Shown: positions 6,276 through 14,618, counted from the first letter of the stretch. The stretch is DNA of 32,505 nt from Candidatus Woesearchaeota archaeon (GCA_018221085.1 JAAOXZ010000033.1:1-32505); one strand, 5' to 3'. A program made the numbers and translations. The notes: a model not told the origin generated them from the letters alone.

Positions 6276-7337
6276 ATGGATTTGCTTATTGAAAAAGCGA
6301 TGGAGAACCAAGAGGAAGTATATGACCAAGTGTGTCAAGCTAACATAAAAATTGTTGGCGTGGGTGGAGCTGGAAATAATATGGTGGGCTGGCTCTATAA
6401 AAAAGGAATTAAAGGTGCAGAGATTATTGCTACCAATACGGACCAACAACATTTAACCATTACTGGTGCGGATAGAAAATTCCTTATCGGTAAAGACCTT
6501 ACCCGAGGTTTAGGTTGTGGTGGTTTTCCTAACCGAGGAGCAGAAGCTGCTCAAGAAAACTTAACGGAAATTAAAGACACTCTGAAATCTTCAGACATGG
6601 TTTTTATTTGTGCTGGAATGGGAGGAGGAACTGGAACTGGTGCTGCCCCTGTTGTCGCTCAAGTAGCTAAAGACGCTGGTGCTATAGTTATTGGTACTGT
6701 TACTATGCCCTTTAGCATTGAACGAGCCAGAGTTGATAAAGCTGAATTTGGTCTACAACAATTAAGACAAGTTTCTGATACAGTTATTGTTATTGATAAC
6801 AATCGACTAGTTCAAATTGCTGGAAACTTGCCGGTTCAACAAGCTTTTGCTGTAGCTAATGAATTAATTGCTACTATGATCAAAGGAATCGTTGAAACCA
6901 TTGCTGTACCTAGCTTAGTAAACTTAGACTATGCTGATGTTAAAGCCATTATGACTAACGGCGGAGTAGCTGCTATTGGTGTGGGTAGTTCCGATACTAA
7001 TAGTAGAGTAGATGAAGCTGCTAAAGGTGCTTTGAGTAATCCTTTACTAGATATCAACTACGAAGGTGCTACTGGAGCCTTAATTCATGTTACTGGCGGA
7101 CCAGATATGACTTTAGATGAAATCTCTAGAGTTGGAGAATTAGTAACTGCATCTTTGGATGCTGAAGCTAACGTTATCTGGGGAGCTCGGATTGACAACG
7201 ACATGAAAGGTAAAATGGTTGTTATGACAATCATCACCGGTGTTAACTCTCCTTGGATCTTGGGAAAAAGTAGTGGAAAACAACCCAGTACTGAAGCCCA
7301 AACCTTAAGCAAGGAATTAGGTATCGAGTTAATCTAG
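6276..7337 (+). CDS. ftsZ: Cell division GTPase FtsZ
   Basis: A 353-aa tubulin-superfamily GTPase that forms the division ring. GGAGN at residues 30-34 is the nucleotide-binding start. The tubulin signature GGGTGTG is at 116-122 (preceded by AGM). The T7 synergy loop NLDYADV is at 216-222, with both catalytic Asp, so polymerisation-coupled GTP hydrolysis should be intact. C-terminal WGARID and VVMTIITG close the fold. The N-terminal arm (about 20 aa) and C-terminal tail are short, and no clear ring-tethering peptide stands out in the last residues. A strong SD lies just before the ATG. Two terminator-like hairpins follow. Assignment to archaeal FtsZ1 versus FtsZ2 needs a tree. Confidence 0.97.
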   Translation: MDLLIEKAMENQEEVYDQVCQANIKIVGVGGAGNNMVGWLYKKGIKGAEIIATNTDQQHLTITGADRKFLIGKDLTRGLGCGGFPNRGAEAAQENLTEIKDTLKSSDMVFICAGMGGGTGTGAAPVVAQVAKDAGAIVIGTVTMPFSIERARVDKAEFGLQQLRQVSDTVIVIDNNRLVQIAGNLPVQQAFAVANELIATMIKGIVETIAVPSLVNLDYADVKAIMTNGGVAAIGVGSSDTNSRVDEAAKGALSNPLLDINYEGATGALIHVTGGPDMTLDEISRVGELVTASLDAEANVIWGARIDNDMKGKMVVMTIITGVNSPWILGKSSGKQPSTEAQTLSKELGIELI

Positions 7338-7355
7338 GGAAAAAGAGGCGATAGA

Positions 7356-7391
7356 AAAAAGGGCTTCTGCCCTTTTTATTTTTTATTTTTT
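7356..7391 (+). terminator. ftsZ terminator hairpin with T-tract
   Basis: AAAAAGGGC (7356-7364), loop TTCT, GCCCTTTTT (7369-7377) form a 9-bp stem, followed by a T-rich stretch to about 7391. It starts 19 nt after the ftsZ stop codon. Confidence 0.75.
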
Positions 7392-7439
7392 TTCACAATC
7401 ATCCACACATCAAATAAATCACACAAATCACATTTAAAG

Positions 7440-7500
7440 AATCTTGCCTTGGTCTAAATTCTTTACACCACCCCCAAAAGGCAAGATTTTTTATTTTTTT
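7440..7500 (+). ncRNA. Candidate small RNA / terminator hairpin with anti-ftsZ-RBS loop
   Basis: AATCTTGCCTT (7440-7450) and AAGGCAAGATT (7478-7488) form a perfect 11-bp stem, extendable by G-U and A-U pairs. A T-tract follows. The 27-nt loop contains TTTACACCACC (7462-7472), exactly complementary to GGTGGTGTAAA at 6265-6275, the ftsZ SD and the bases up to its ATG. A TATA-like CAAATAAATC (7411-7420) lies about 20 nt upstream of the stem. It could therefore be an independent RNA of about 55-60 nt, or the distal end of read-through ftsZ mRNA. Confidence 0.5.
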
Positions 7501-7586
7501 CTTTCAAAACATTTATTAAGAAGTTATATCGATTGCTTAATCAAAAGAGTTTTTAATGTTTTAAAACTAAATACGAGGTTAATAAA

Positions 7587-7946
7587 ATGTCAAATGAACA
7601 AGAAGGACTTTCTTTGGATGAAGTCTTAAAATTAAAAGATAAAATAAAAATAACCGATTGGCAAGAAACTGCCGGGTTATACCACACCAAATGTGGTGAG
7701 GCCACAGTTTATTTAAGAGAAGACACCGTTTTTTCAAGAGAAGAAACTAGTGACCCTCAATTGATGGGCCATGTCAGTGTAGATTACAACGGATTAAAAT
7801 TGGCTGAATACACTGGTGACCAGGATCCCAGAGTGAATGAATGGTATTTATCTGTTAAGGAAGGCATAGATGCTATCCATGATAAAGAAAGAAAAGAAGC
7901 TCTCCATGGAGCCAGAGAGACAATCAAGAATTTCTTAAAAGAATAA
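7587..7946 (+). CDS. Uncharacterised small acidic protein (119 aa)
   Basis: Family not recognised. It has an N-terminal helix (LSLDEVLKLKDKIKI), a beta-rich middle (GLYHTKCGEATVYLRED, LMGHVSVDYNGLKLAEYTGD) and a C-terminal charged helix (SVKEGIDAIHDKERKEALHGA). No membrane or signal segment, one Cys. GAGGT lies 7 nt before the ATG and supports this start. It sits between ftsZ and proS; expression from its own promoter is likely because terminators precede it. Confidence 0.6.
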   Translation: MSNEQEGLSLDEVLKLKDKIKITDWQETAGLYHTKCGEATVYLREDTVFSREETSDPQLMGHVSVDYNGLKLAEYTGDQDPRVNEWYLSVKEGIDAIHDKERKEALHGARETIKNFLKE

Positions 7947-7948
7947 CT

Positions 7949-7958
7949 TTTATAAAAG
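7949..7958 (+). promoter_or_regulatory. proS TATA box
   Basis: TTTATAAAAG ends 20 nt before the proS ATG at 7979, implying a leaderless or very short-leader message. Confidence 0.55.
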
Positions 7959-7978
7959 CAAAAGTAATTCTTTCTCTT

Positions 7979-9418
7979 ATGGCTAAGGACATCAAAGGTA
8001 TCACTGTTAAAAAGGAAAACTTCAGTGAGTGGTATACTCAAGTAATTCAGAAAGCAGATTTAGCTGATTATTCTGCCGTTTCTGGTTGTATTGTTTACAA
8101 ACCCAATTCTTACTTAATTTGGGAAAAGATCAAACACTTAGTCGATCAAAGATTCAAAAGTGTTGGAATAAAAAATGCTTACTTTCCTTTATTCATCCCA
8201 GAAAAACTCCTACAAAAAGAAGAAGCTCACGTAGAAGGATTCTCTCCTGAAGTGGCTTGGGTTACTCATGCCGGAAAAACTAAACTAGATGAACGTTTAG
8301 CCGTCCGACCCACTTCCGAAACTATTATGTATGATTCTTATGCTAAATGGATTCGTTCCCATAAAGACCTTCCTTTAAGATTAAACCAATGGTGTAACGT
8401 AGTCCGATGGGAATTTAAACATCCTATTCCTTTCCTAAGAGGTCGAGAATTCTTGTGGAATGAAGGCCATACTGTTTTCGCTACCAAAAAAGAAGCAGAA
8501 GCAGAAAAAGACCAAATCATCAACATCTACAACGATGTTTGTGAAAATTACTTAGCCTTACCTTCCTTAATTGGTAAAAAATCAGAAAAAGAGAAGTTTG
8601 CTGGAGCAGAATACACTGTTTCTATGGAATTTTTAATGCCTAACGGTAAAGGTATTCAGGGACCAGATTTTCACCATGACGGTCAAAACTTTGCTAAAGC
8701 GTTTGACATTTCTTTTTTAGATGAAAAAGGTACCAAACAATATGCTTGGCAAAACACTTTCGCTATTACTACCAGAATGCTGGGGATCATGTTTGCTATT
8801 CACGGAGACGATAAAGGATTGGTTCTCCCGCCCCAACTAGCACCCATTCAAGTAGTCATTGTACCTATTCTGTTTGAAAAAACCAAAGCTAAGGTTCTTA
8901 AGGCTTGCCAGAAAATAAAAGATAGCCTTTCTCCAAACTTTTCCGTTCACTTAGATAATCGGGAAGATTATTCTCCGGGTTGGAAATTTAACGAATGGGA
9001 AGTTAAAGGTATTCCGGTAAGAATTGAAATAGGACCTCGGGATTTAGAGAAAAATCAAGCCGTCTTAGTCCGAAGAGACACTGGAGAAAAGAAATCCCTT
9101 TCCATTTCTAGTTTAGCCAAGAAAGTTGGCCCATTATTAAATCAAATTCAAGATAATCTTCTTCAAAAAGCTAAATCCCATCTCAAAAAAAGTATTGTTA
9201 AAGTTACTACTCTAGCCGAAGCAAAAAAACAAATCAACGACCAAAAAATTGTTTTCGCTCCTTGGTGTAACACCTCCCAATGCGAAGAGAATATTAAAGA
9301 TAAAATAAGTGGCGCTAAATCCCTCAATTCCCCTTCTAAACAGTCTAAAGCAACTGGCAAATGTTTTGCCTGCGCTAAAAAAGCCACATCTCACTTTTAT
9401 TTCGGCAAGAGTTATTAA
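7979..9418 (+). CDS. proS: Prolyl-tRNA synthetase (archaeal/eukaryotic type)
   Basis: A 479-aa class IIa synthetase that charges tRNA-Pro. It has the archaeal-type start (ENFSEWYTQVIQKADLADYS) and the motif 2 region (VRPTSETIMY, QWCNVVRWEFKHPIPFLRGREFLWNEGHTVF). It also has HHDGQNFAKAFDI, the anticodon-binding domain from about residue 290 and the C-terminal zinc-like domain with Cys at WCNTSQC and GKCFAC. It ends in Tyr as this subtype does, and lacks the bacterial editing insertion. A variation is seen in QGPDFHHDGQNFAK, where most relatives have GTSHHLGQNF. The stop abuts the convergent metallopeptidase gene. Confidence 0.95.
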   Translation: MAKDIKGITVKKENFSEWYTQVIQKADLADYSAVSGCIVYKPNSYLIWEKIKHLVDQRFKSVGIKNAYFPLFIPEKLLQKEEAHVEGFSPEVAWVTHAGKTKLDERLAVRPTSETIMYDSYAKWIRSHKDLPLRLNQWCNVVRWEFKHPIPFLRGREFLWNEGHTVFATKKEAEAEKDQIINIYNDVCENYLALPSLIGKKSEKEKFAGAEYTVSMEFLMPNGKGIQGPDFHHDGQNFAKAFDISFLDEKGTKQYAWQNTFAITTRMLGIMFAIHGDDKGLVLPPQLAPIQVVIVPILFEKTKAKVLKACQKIKDSLSPNFSVHLDNREDYSPGWKFNEWEVKGIPVRIEIGPRDLEKNQAVLVRRDTGEKKSLSISSLAKKVGPLLNQIQDNLLQKAKSHLKKSIVKVTTLAEAKKQINDQKIVFAPWCNTSQCEENIKDKISGAKSLNSPSKQSKATGKCFACAKKATSHFYFGKSY

Positions 9419-10366
9419 CTAACTACTTTTCTGCTTAACTATTTTCCACCATTCTGCCAGCATTTCGTTATAATCTAGAATTCCTTTTCCACTAGTCAAA
9501 GAAACGACTGGCTGCAGACCTTTGATTTTCATTGCTTTTTCGTATTCTCTAACAAATTTATGGGGACCCATTTTTGCTATCTTGTCCAAATCGTTGATGT
9601 GCTGGACATAAACCAGCGTATAAATCATGTGGAATCCCGCTGAGTAAGGTAGTTTTATAATCAATGTATTCCAGAACTTCTTTTTCGCTTTTTCTATTTT
9701 CTTTAACCTGCCGCCTTTTTTTGTGGCTAGGTATTTAGTCCATTGCTTTTTAGTTAATAAAGACCATTTCCGAGCAGCACTATAATATTTTTTGAATCTC
9801 TTTTTGTTGAAAATGATTCTGCCTTTCGATAAATATTTAAAATAGTCTGCCTGCCCTTCTGCAGGTAAGAGGTGAGTAAACAGCAATAACATCTCTCTAA
9901 TGTCTTTTGTATCTGGCTCCTCTTTCATTAATTTTGAAAAACGCTTTTGTAGTATTTTTCCAGTTCTATCTGAATGCCACGCCACTTTCTTAATCCAATT
10001 AGAAATTTGCTGGTGAGTTATGTGTCTTAGTTCATGGACCATATCGCTTTTAATCCCCTTCACTTTAATTTTGACAGCATTGATGTACACGATCACTTTG
10101 TTTTGTAATAGTTTTTCGGTCTCCACCCATGCTCTGTACATACCTCTGTCTCCTTTTTTGTGACTTTCAATCATAAAAGTGATTTTGGGGAATCTTTTTG
10201 CCGCTTTATCTGTTTTAGAAAAAAGTAGAATCTCTCTTTTGATTTTCTTTATCTTAGCACGGTTAACATCCCGACTCTTGTCTACAATAATAATCTCTCT
10301 ACCTTCGTAAGTTATCTCTATGTATTTCTCTGTTGGAATTTCAACCCTCTTTTTCCAAAAAGCCAT
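9419..10366 (-). CDS. Putative zinc metallopeptidase (HELRH)
   Basis: A 315-aa protein. The reading frame extends 7 codons further to a TTG, but the ATG at 10366 is favoured because a TATA box lies about 20 nt upstream (10386-10397). VHELRHITHQ contains a zincin HExxH motif at residues about 111-115. About 55 residues later PAEGQADYF offers a glutamate third ligand (about E170), a gluzincin-like arrangement. The rest is very basic (many Lys/Arg) with hydrophobic helices near the C-terminus (IIKLPYSAGFHMIYTLVYV), so membrane association is possible. Substrate unknown. Known: HExxH plus downstream Glu defines metallopeptidase clans. Inferred: that it is active here. Confidence 0.65.
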   Translation of the reverse strand: MAFWKKRVEIPTEKYIEITYEGREIIIVDKSRDVNRAKIKKIKREILLFSKTDKAAKRFPKITFMIESHKKGDRGMYRAWVETEKLLQNKVIVYINAVKIKVKGIKSDMVHELRHITHQQISNWIKKVAWHSDRTGKILQKRFSKLMKEEPDTKDIREMLLLFTHLLPAEGQADYFKYLSKGRIIFNKKRFKKYYSAARKWSLLTKKQWTKYLATKKGGRLKKIEKAKKKFWNTLIIKLPYSAGFHMIYTLVYVQHINDLDKIAKMGPHKFVREYEKAMKIKGLQPVVSLTSGKGILDYNEMLAEWWKIVKQKSS

Positions 10367-10494
10367 GGCTATTATCAAACTAAACAAATTTAATAATCTT
10401 TCGTTAATCTAATCACTACTAATAAAAATAATAATATGCAGAAAAACCAGAAAATTATTGACTTTAGTTGATAGATGAATGGTTTTTGGCATCC

Positions 10495-10571
10495 TAAAAA
10501 TCCACTATCCAAAGAAAACTCTGACAAATCAGTACCTTTAGGTGCTGGTAGGAGTTTTCTGTGGATTTTTA
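10495..10571. repeat. Long three-stem hairpin between genes
   Basis: Eleven base pairs (TAAAAATCCAC 10495-10505 with 10561-10571), a 7-nt bulge, nine pairs (AGAAAACTC 10513-10521 with 10552-10560), an 8/4 internal loop, then CAGTACC/GGTGCTG (10530-10536 with 10541-10547) closed by TTTA. It lies 18 nt beyond the stop of the upstream minus-strand gene. No flanking target duplication is visible. On the plus strand a T-rich run follows. It could be an ncRNA, a bidirectional terminator or a transposon remnant. Confidence 0.6.
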
Positions 10572-10589
10572 TGATTTTTTACGTGGGTT

Positions 10590-11093
10590 CTATGGACGTT
10601 CAGAAATATACTCTCTTATATGTTTATACAATCTTTCAAAGTTTTCTTTCTCTTTTTCATTAAAATATTCTTCTACCAGTGTTTCTGCTCGTTCTCTGCC
10701 ATCGGGTCTGAATCTGAAGAGATTGCCGTCTCCCAAGAACCATTCCCTGCCAAATCTATACTCATCTCCTAAAGCACGATGGATATAAGGATCGTCATTT
10801 TGGGAACCCCAAAGACACCGTATTAAGCCTTCATTTACTCTTTCTTCAAATTCAGCCATGCGTTGAAGATAGGGGCTGTGTGATGGACCATCAAAGAATT
10901 CATGAAACTTTAAATTAAATTGTGGATATTTTTTTGCAAATAGTTTATCCATGGCAAAATCCACACTTTTTATTATTTTGTGAGGCCCAGGTATTTTGTA
11001 GTCAAATCGTATTGGTTCGGTAAAACCTAAGGTCAAAGCATCTACTGTTCTGTTAAAAAGTTCAATTTTCTTTTCCCATTCGTCTTCTGCCAT
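10590..11093 (-). CDS. Uncharacterised protein (167 aa)
   Basis: Family not recognised. Soluble, aromatic- and charge-rich (KYPQFNLKFHEFFDGPSH, EYRFGREWFLGDGNLFRFRP), ending in a helical Glu/Lys segment. A three-codon longer TTG start exists. The ATG at 11093 is preferred because TATA box TAATATAAAAAT (11115-11126) lies 21 nt upstream, the spacing used by neighbouring genes. A large hairpin follows the stop codon. Confidence 0.55.
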   Translation of the reverse strand: MAEDEWEKKIELFNRTVDALTLGFTEPIRFDYKIPGPHKIIKSVDFAMDKLFAKKYPQFNLKFHEFFDGPSHSPYLQRMAEFEERVNEGLIRCLWGSQNDDPYIHRALGDEYRFGREWFLGDGNLFRFRPDGRERAETLVEEYFNEKEKENFERLYKHIREYISERP

Positions 11094-11183
11094 CTTTATC
11101 AATCATATTTAGTTTAATATAAAAATCTTTTTGATTTAAGTTCACAATTTTTCCCAATCACTACTACCTTGTCATCAACAATC

Positions 11184-11192
11184 TTTATATAG
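11184..11192 (+). promoter_or_regulatory. TATA box for the 11214 gene
   Basis: TTTATATAG ends 21 nt before the ATG at 11214, a leaderless arrangement. Confidence 0.5.
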
Positions 11193-11213
11193 CACCTCTG
11201 TTTCTTCACTTCT

Positions 11214-11738
11214 ATGTTTCTAGAAAAAATAGTGCAAGGGGTGAGTAACCGCCGTCCTCCAAACATAACTCAAGCTAAACAGTATGCTGCAGAAATAAAA
11301 GAAGCTACCACCATAGTCCAACAACAGAAACCTCAACTCAAAGAAACTTCTTCTGAAGAAGAACCTCTCACTAAGATTGTTGAACTTCAAGAATTAGACG
11401 ACCTCCAAATTGAATATGCTCAATTTGAAGAACAAAACGTAGCTCAAATTAATTACGATGATCTTTTTTCTTATTTAGAACACCACGCCTCTTCTGGAGA
11501 TGATTACCAACCCGAAGCTGAAACTTCTGAACAAACTACTTCTGTTATGTCTGATGAAGAAGCCGAAGAAACTGTTCAAAAAATACAATTAAGTTATCTC
11601 ACTGGAGATAAAGACAACGTTTCCTATGCAGAAAAAGAAAAATTCCATCACTGGCAGAAATTTAACGCCACTCTTCTAATGCTTTATCATCAACTGAGTC
11701 CTCTCCGCACCGATAATGTTGATTACTCTGCAGTTTAA
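11214..11738 (+). CDS. Uncharacterised acidic Gln/Glu-rich protein (174 aa)
   Basis: Family not recognised. It is strongly acidic with Glu, Gln, Thr and Ser runs (ETSSEEEPLTKIVELQELDD, MSDEEAEETVQKIQ) and probably largely helical or disordered, with a more structured Trp/His/Tyr C-terminus (KFHHWQKFNATLLMLYHQLS). No membrane segment. The first ATG is placed 21 nt after a TATA box. Its stop overlaps the opposing gene stop in the palindrome TTAA. Confidence 0.55.
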   Translation: MFLEKIVQGVSNRRPPNITQAKQYAAEIKEATTIVQQQKPQLKETSSEEEPLTKIVELQELDDLQIEYAQFEEQNVAQINYDDLFSYLEHHASSGDDYQPEAETSEQTTSVMSDEEAEETVQKIQLSYLTGDKDNVSYAEKEKFHHWQKFNATLLMLYHQLSPLRTDNVDYSAV

Positions 11739-12106
11739 TCCGGATTTGTTTCATTCTTGACCACTTCTACTGCCGCCGCCAACTTATACATTTTGTAACA
11801 CAAGAGAAACTGACTTAAGGAAGGACGGGTTTCTTCAGCTAATTTCCACCCAATCTCCCTGCAGGTTTTAATTTTGTCTAAGTCGTTATCTAGAAGGGTT
11901 TGACATAGTGTATCTAGCAAGGTGTTGGAATTATTTTCGTCTATTAATCCCCATCCCAATTCCACACACTTCTCCGCTTTGTCGGGATTGGAGTTGTAAA
12001 GAGTAAGATACAAATCATCTAACATCTGATATGGATTCTGACCATAATTAATAATATCATTCATCAAAGACTTATATTCTCTTACTTGCCCTTCTAAATC
12101 AAACAT
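11735..12106 (-). CDS. Uncharacterised helical protein (123 aa)
   Basis: Two similar helical blocks are visible: LYLTLYNSNPDKAEKCVELGWGL and LCQTLLDNDLDKIKTCREIGWKLAEE. Both show an L-x3-N/D-x-D-K-x3-C-x-E-x-GW pattern, so the protein seems to be an internal duplication resembling TPR/HEAT-type helical repeats. Function unknown. TATA ATTTATATAT (12127-12136) lies 21 nt upstream of the ATG and directly beyond the dphB stop. Confidence 0.6.
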   Translation of the reverse strand: MFDLEGQVREYKSLMNDIINYGQNPYQMLDDLYLTLYNSNPDKAEKCVELGWGLIDENNSNTLLDTLCQTLLDNDLDKIKTCREIGWKLAEETRPSLSQFLLCYKMYKLAAAVEVVKNETNPD

Positions 12107-12137
12107 AAAAACAATGAATCAAAGAAATATATAAATC

Positions 12138-12905
12138 TTATTTACCAAGAGAATACTTTTCTAAGAATTCTTCTTCCATGAAATGCATTTTCCCAGGTAC
12201 AATCAAACAATGGGGCGGTTTACCGAAGTCTTCTTTCATTAACTCGCTAGCCTTCCCAGACTTCACCACAAAATCATCTCGACCCAATCTGGCACTACCA
12301 ATACACAAACTATCTTCAGAAAAAACCTTTCCCTTTTTCCTACCTTCAATCTTCAACAAAACTTCAATAGCATCATTAACAGTCATAAATCGCTCCTCAT
12401 TCGGATTTAAATCTAATAAAAACAAAGTATGCAATCCCATCTTTTGATTATCTTTCAAAATGTTATATGGAGTCTCTAATCCTACAAAATTTTCAAAAAA
12501 AGGAATCGAAGCAATTTGCCCATACTTATACAATTGTAAACCCGCTATTCCCACGGCATCAAAGATAGAAGTATTGTGAATCACTTTTACCAAAACATTT
12601 TTTTCCTCTGCTTCAGCAATCAAACTTACATGCGTGGTTGCCATTAATGGGTTCCCCACTACCAAAAAAGCAATATCTTTTTTCACCGCTTCACTAATAA
12701 TTTTATCACTATCATTTTCCGCCATATCTCGATCTGCTAATACGATTTTCCGGCCGTAGAATTTTTCTAATTTTTCCACATTACAATCTAAGATGGAAGT
12801 ATAATTTTCTAAATAGATCTTGTTACAACTTTTGACAATCTCCAATCCCTTCACGGAAATGTCTTTTTCATCTCCCAGTCCAATACCAATTAAATATAAT
12901 GTCAT
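12138..12905 (-). CDS. dphB: Diphthine synthase
   Basis: A 255-aa SAM-dependent tetrapyrrole-methylase-fold enzyme that methylates the modified His of elongation factor 2 on the way to diphthamide. Motifs: LYLIGIGLGDEKDISVKGLE at the N-terminus, VGNPLMATTHVSL (SAM-binding turn), HNTSIFDAVGIAGLQLYKYG and SLCIGSARLG. The reading frame could begin two codons earlier at TTG; ATG 12905 is chosen. It lies 19 nt downstream of the elp3 stop, so the two translation-fidelity genes (EF2 modification and tRNA wobble modification) form an operon. Confidence 0.95.
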   Translation of the reverse strand: MTLYLIGIGLGDEKDISVKGLEIVKSCNKIYLENYTSILDCNVEKLEKFYGRKIVLADRDMAENDSDKIISEAVKKDIAFLVVGNPLMATTHVSLIAEAEEKNVLVKVIHNTSIFDAVGIAGLQLYKYGQIASIPFFENFVGLETPYNILKDNQKMGLHTLFLLDLNPNEERFMTVNDAIEVLLKIEGRKKGKVFSEDSLCIGSARLGRDDFVVKSGKASELMKEDFGKPPHCLIVPGKMHFMEEEFLEKYSLGK

Positions 12906-12924
12906 AATCAAATAAATATGAGTC

Positions 12925-14580
12925 TCACTTAAAAAATTTCACCATATAAGTGCCTTCTTTTACATAGCCCAGTTTACGGTAATAACCTCGTACACCAATA
13001 CCACTAATCACAGTTACTTTCTTGATACCTTCCCGCAGTACAATCTCTTCTGCAGTTCCCATTAATTTTTTACCCCAGCCTTTGTGCTGTACCGAACCTT
13101 TCTCTCCTACTCCGGCTGCCATTCCATAAACATGTAATTCTCTAATCCCTGCCAAACCTCCAGTAATTCTCAATCGACAAAAACCCAATAATAAATCGTT
13201 CTTCGTATCTTCAGCAGAAATAAAAAACTCTTCCCCCGTAGATGCTCGATATTGTTGGACCTTAATTTTGACGTCTTTAAAACTAACTTCCTTCCCTTTT
13301 GGTTCTCGACATCTAATACACCGACAAGAAGGTTTAAATTTTTCGTGAATATATTGCCGTAAATTAGTCATGCTCACTCCTGCCATTATTTGATAAGTCG
13401 GGATATCTCTTTGCACCCTTAACACTCGAACATATTCTGGAATCTGTTCTTTAAACCAAGCAATTAATTTAGCTGCCCGTTCAGTATCCAATGGTTTATA
13501 TTTCCCTCGCGCCCATAAATCATAAAGTTTAGTTCCTTTGGTGACCATACAAGGATATATTTTCAAGGCGTCTGGTCTAAAACGGGAATCACTAAATAAT
13601 TCCTTGAACATTTTTTTATCCTCTCCGATAGAACTTCCTGGCAAACCAGGCATAATGTGATAACCTACTTTTAAGAAATGATCTTTAGCTAACTTTGTTG
13701 CTTTAACAGTTTCTGCGGTGTCGTGTCCACGGGTTATTTTATCTAAAACCTTATCATTTAAATGTTGTACTCCCAATTCTATTCTGGTACAGCCCAATCT
13801 TAACATTCTTTTGATTTCTTTTTCGGTACAATAATCTGGCCGAGTTTCAATGCACAGTGCCACTCCTCTGATTTTTGCTTTTTCGTTTTTAGTTTGTTCC
13901 TTCAACAAACCAGCTTTACTAAATTTTCCTTTTAATTTCAATAATTTCTTTTGAATCCTATTAATTCTTTTTTTGTCTTCTAAATCTTCTACTGGCAGTT
14001 CAAAGAATCTCTTAAACTTAGACCAATTTAATTTTTCCTTAACAAAGAACAACTTAGAGAAATCATTCATCGCTTTGAAAGCCCCCCAGACAAATTCCTC
14101 TTGATATTTAATCGGAAAACTAGGGAAAGTTCCTCCCATCAAAATTAATTCTACTTTATCAACATTATGCCCCAATAAAATATATTGTTCCAATCGATTA
14201 AAAATCTGTAAATAACTACTATACTTATTTCTTATTCCCCTCATAGTGGCCGGCTCTCTTCCAGTATAACTTTGTGGCACATCTCCAAAGGGACTTTTTA
14301 CTCCGCCCGGACACATGGCACACTTGCCGTGAGGACATTTAAAGGGCTTAGTCATAATTGCTACTGGTGCCACTCCAGAAATGGTTCTAGTGGGTTTAGT
14401 CATCAATCTTTTTTTTAACCAACTCAAATCTTTCCCCTCACTATGCAATAGAATTTCAATATTAGTTGGTATCTTTTTAGCTTTATACTTCATACTTAGT
14501 TCTCTTTTTAGCCTAGCCAACTGTTTAGCAGTCAGTTTCTTTTTTCGGAGTACCGAGATAATTTCTTGGTAAAGTTCCAT
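12925..14580 (-). CDS. elp3: Elp3, tRNA U34 carboxymethylation enzyme
   Basis: A 551-aa protein. The radical SAM domain binds its [4Fe-4S] cluster through CPHGKCAMC (C82, C87, C90). ETRPDYC and GCTRIELGVQ are typical Elp3 radical-SAM motifs. CRCIRCREP marks the linking zinc-like segment. The C-terminal GNAT acetyltransferase domain shows RELHVYG and QHKGWGKKLM (acetyl-CoA P-loop). Archaeal Elp3 works without other Elongator subunits and uses acetyl-CoA to modify wobble uridine. A charged insert at about 165-235 (FFELPVEDLEDKKRINRIQK and following) is typical of archaeal members. It shares a TATA box with divergent eL21. Confidence 0.96.
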   Translation of the reverse strand: MELYQEIISVLRKKKLTAKQLARLKRELSMKYKAKKIPTNIEILLHSEGKDLSWLKKRLMTKPTRTISGVAPVAIMTKPFKCPHGKCAMCPGGVKSPFGDVPQSYTGREPATMRGIRNKYSSYLQIFNRLEQYILLGHNVDKVELILMGGTFPSFPIKYQEEFVWGAFKAMNDFSKLFFVKEKLNWSKFKRFFELPVEDLEDKKRINRIQKKLLKLKGKFSKAGLLKEQTKNEKAKIRGVALCIETRPDYCTEKEIKRMLRLGCTRIELGVQHLNDKVLDKITRGHDTAETVKATKLAKDHFLKVGYHIMPGLPGSSIGEDKKMFKELFSDSRFRPDALKIYPCMVTKGTKLYDLWARGKYKPLDTERAAKLIAWFKEQIPEYVRVLRVQRDIPTYQIMAGVSMTNLRQYIHEKFKPSCRCIRCREPKGKEVSFKDVKIKVQQYRASTGEEFFISAEDTKNDLLLGFCRLRITGGLAGIRELHVYGMAAGVGEKGSVQHKGWGKKLMGTAEEIVLREGIKKVTVISGIGVRGYYRKLGYVKEGTYMVKFFK

Positions 14581-14597
14581 GAATCCTTTTCTTACCC

Positions 14598-14618
14598 GAA
14601 ACCTTTATAAATACTTTC
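14598..14618. promoter_or_regulatory. Symmetric bidirectional promoter elp3 / rpl21e
   Basis: The palindromic TATA box TTTATAAA (14604-14611) is flanked by GAAA (14598-14601) on one side and TTTC (14615-14618), its complement, on the other. These are candidate BRE sequences for both directions. The centre at 14607.5 is exactly 27.5 nt from both start codons (14580 minus, 14635 plus). Both transcripts should be leaderless. Confidence 0.7.

Noticed and set aside
6219-6452. Minus-strand open frame over the ftsZ start
   Set aside because: Lies across the ftsZ promoter and coding start; composition is a shadow of ftsZ.
10367-10387. Longer TTG start of the metallopeptidase-like gene
   Set aside because: Would begin inside the promoter spacing; ATG at 10366 fits the TATA distance.
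10495-10571. MITE interpretation of the long hairpin
   Set aside because: Flanks show no direct duplication, unlike the element at 19085-19188.
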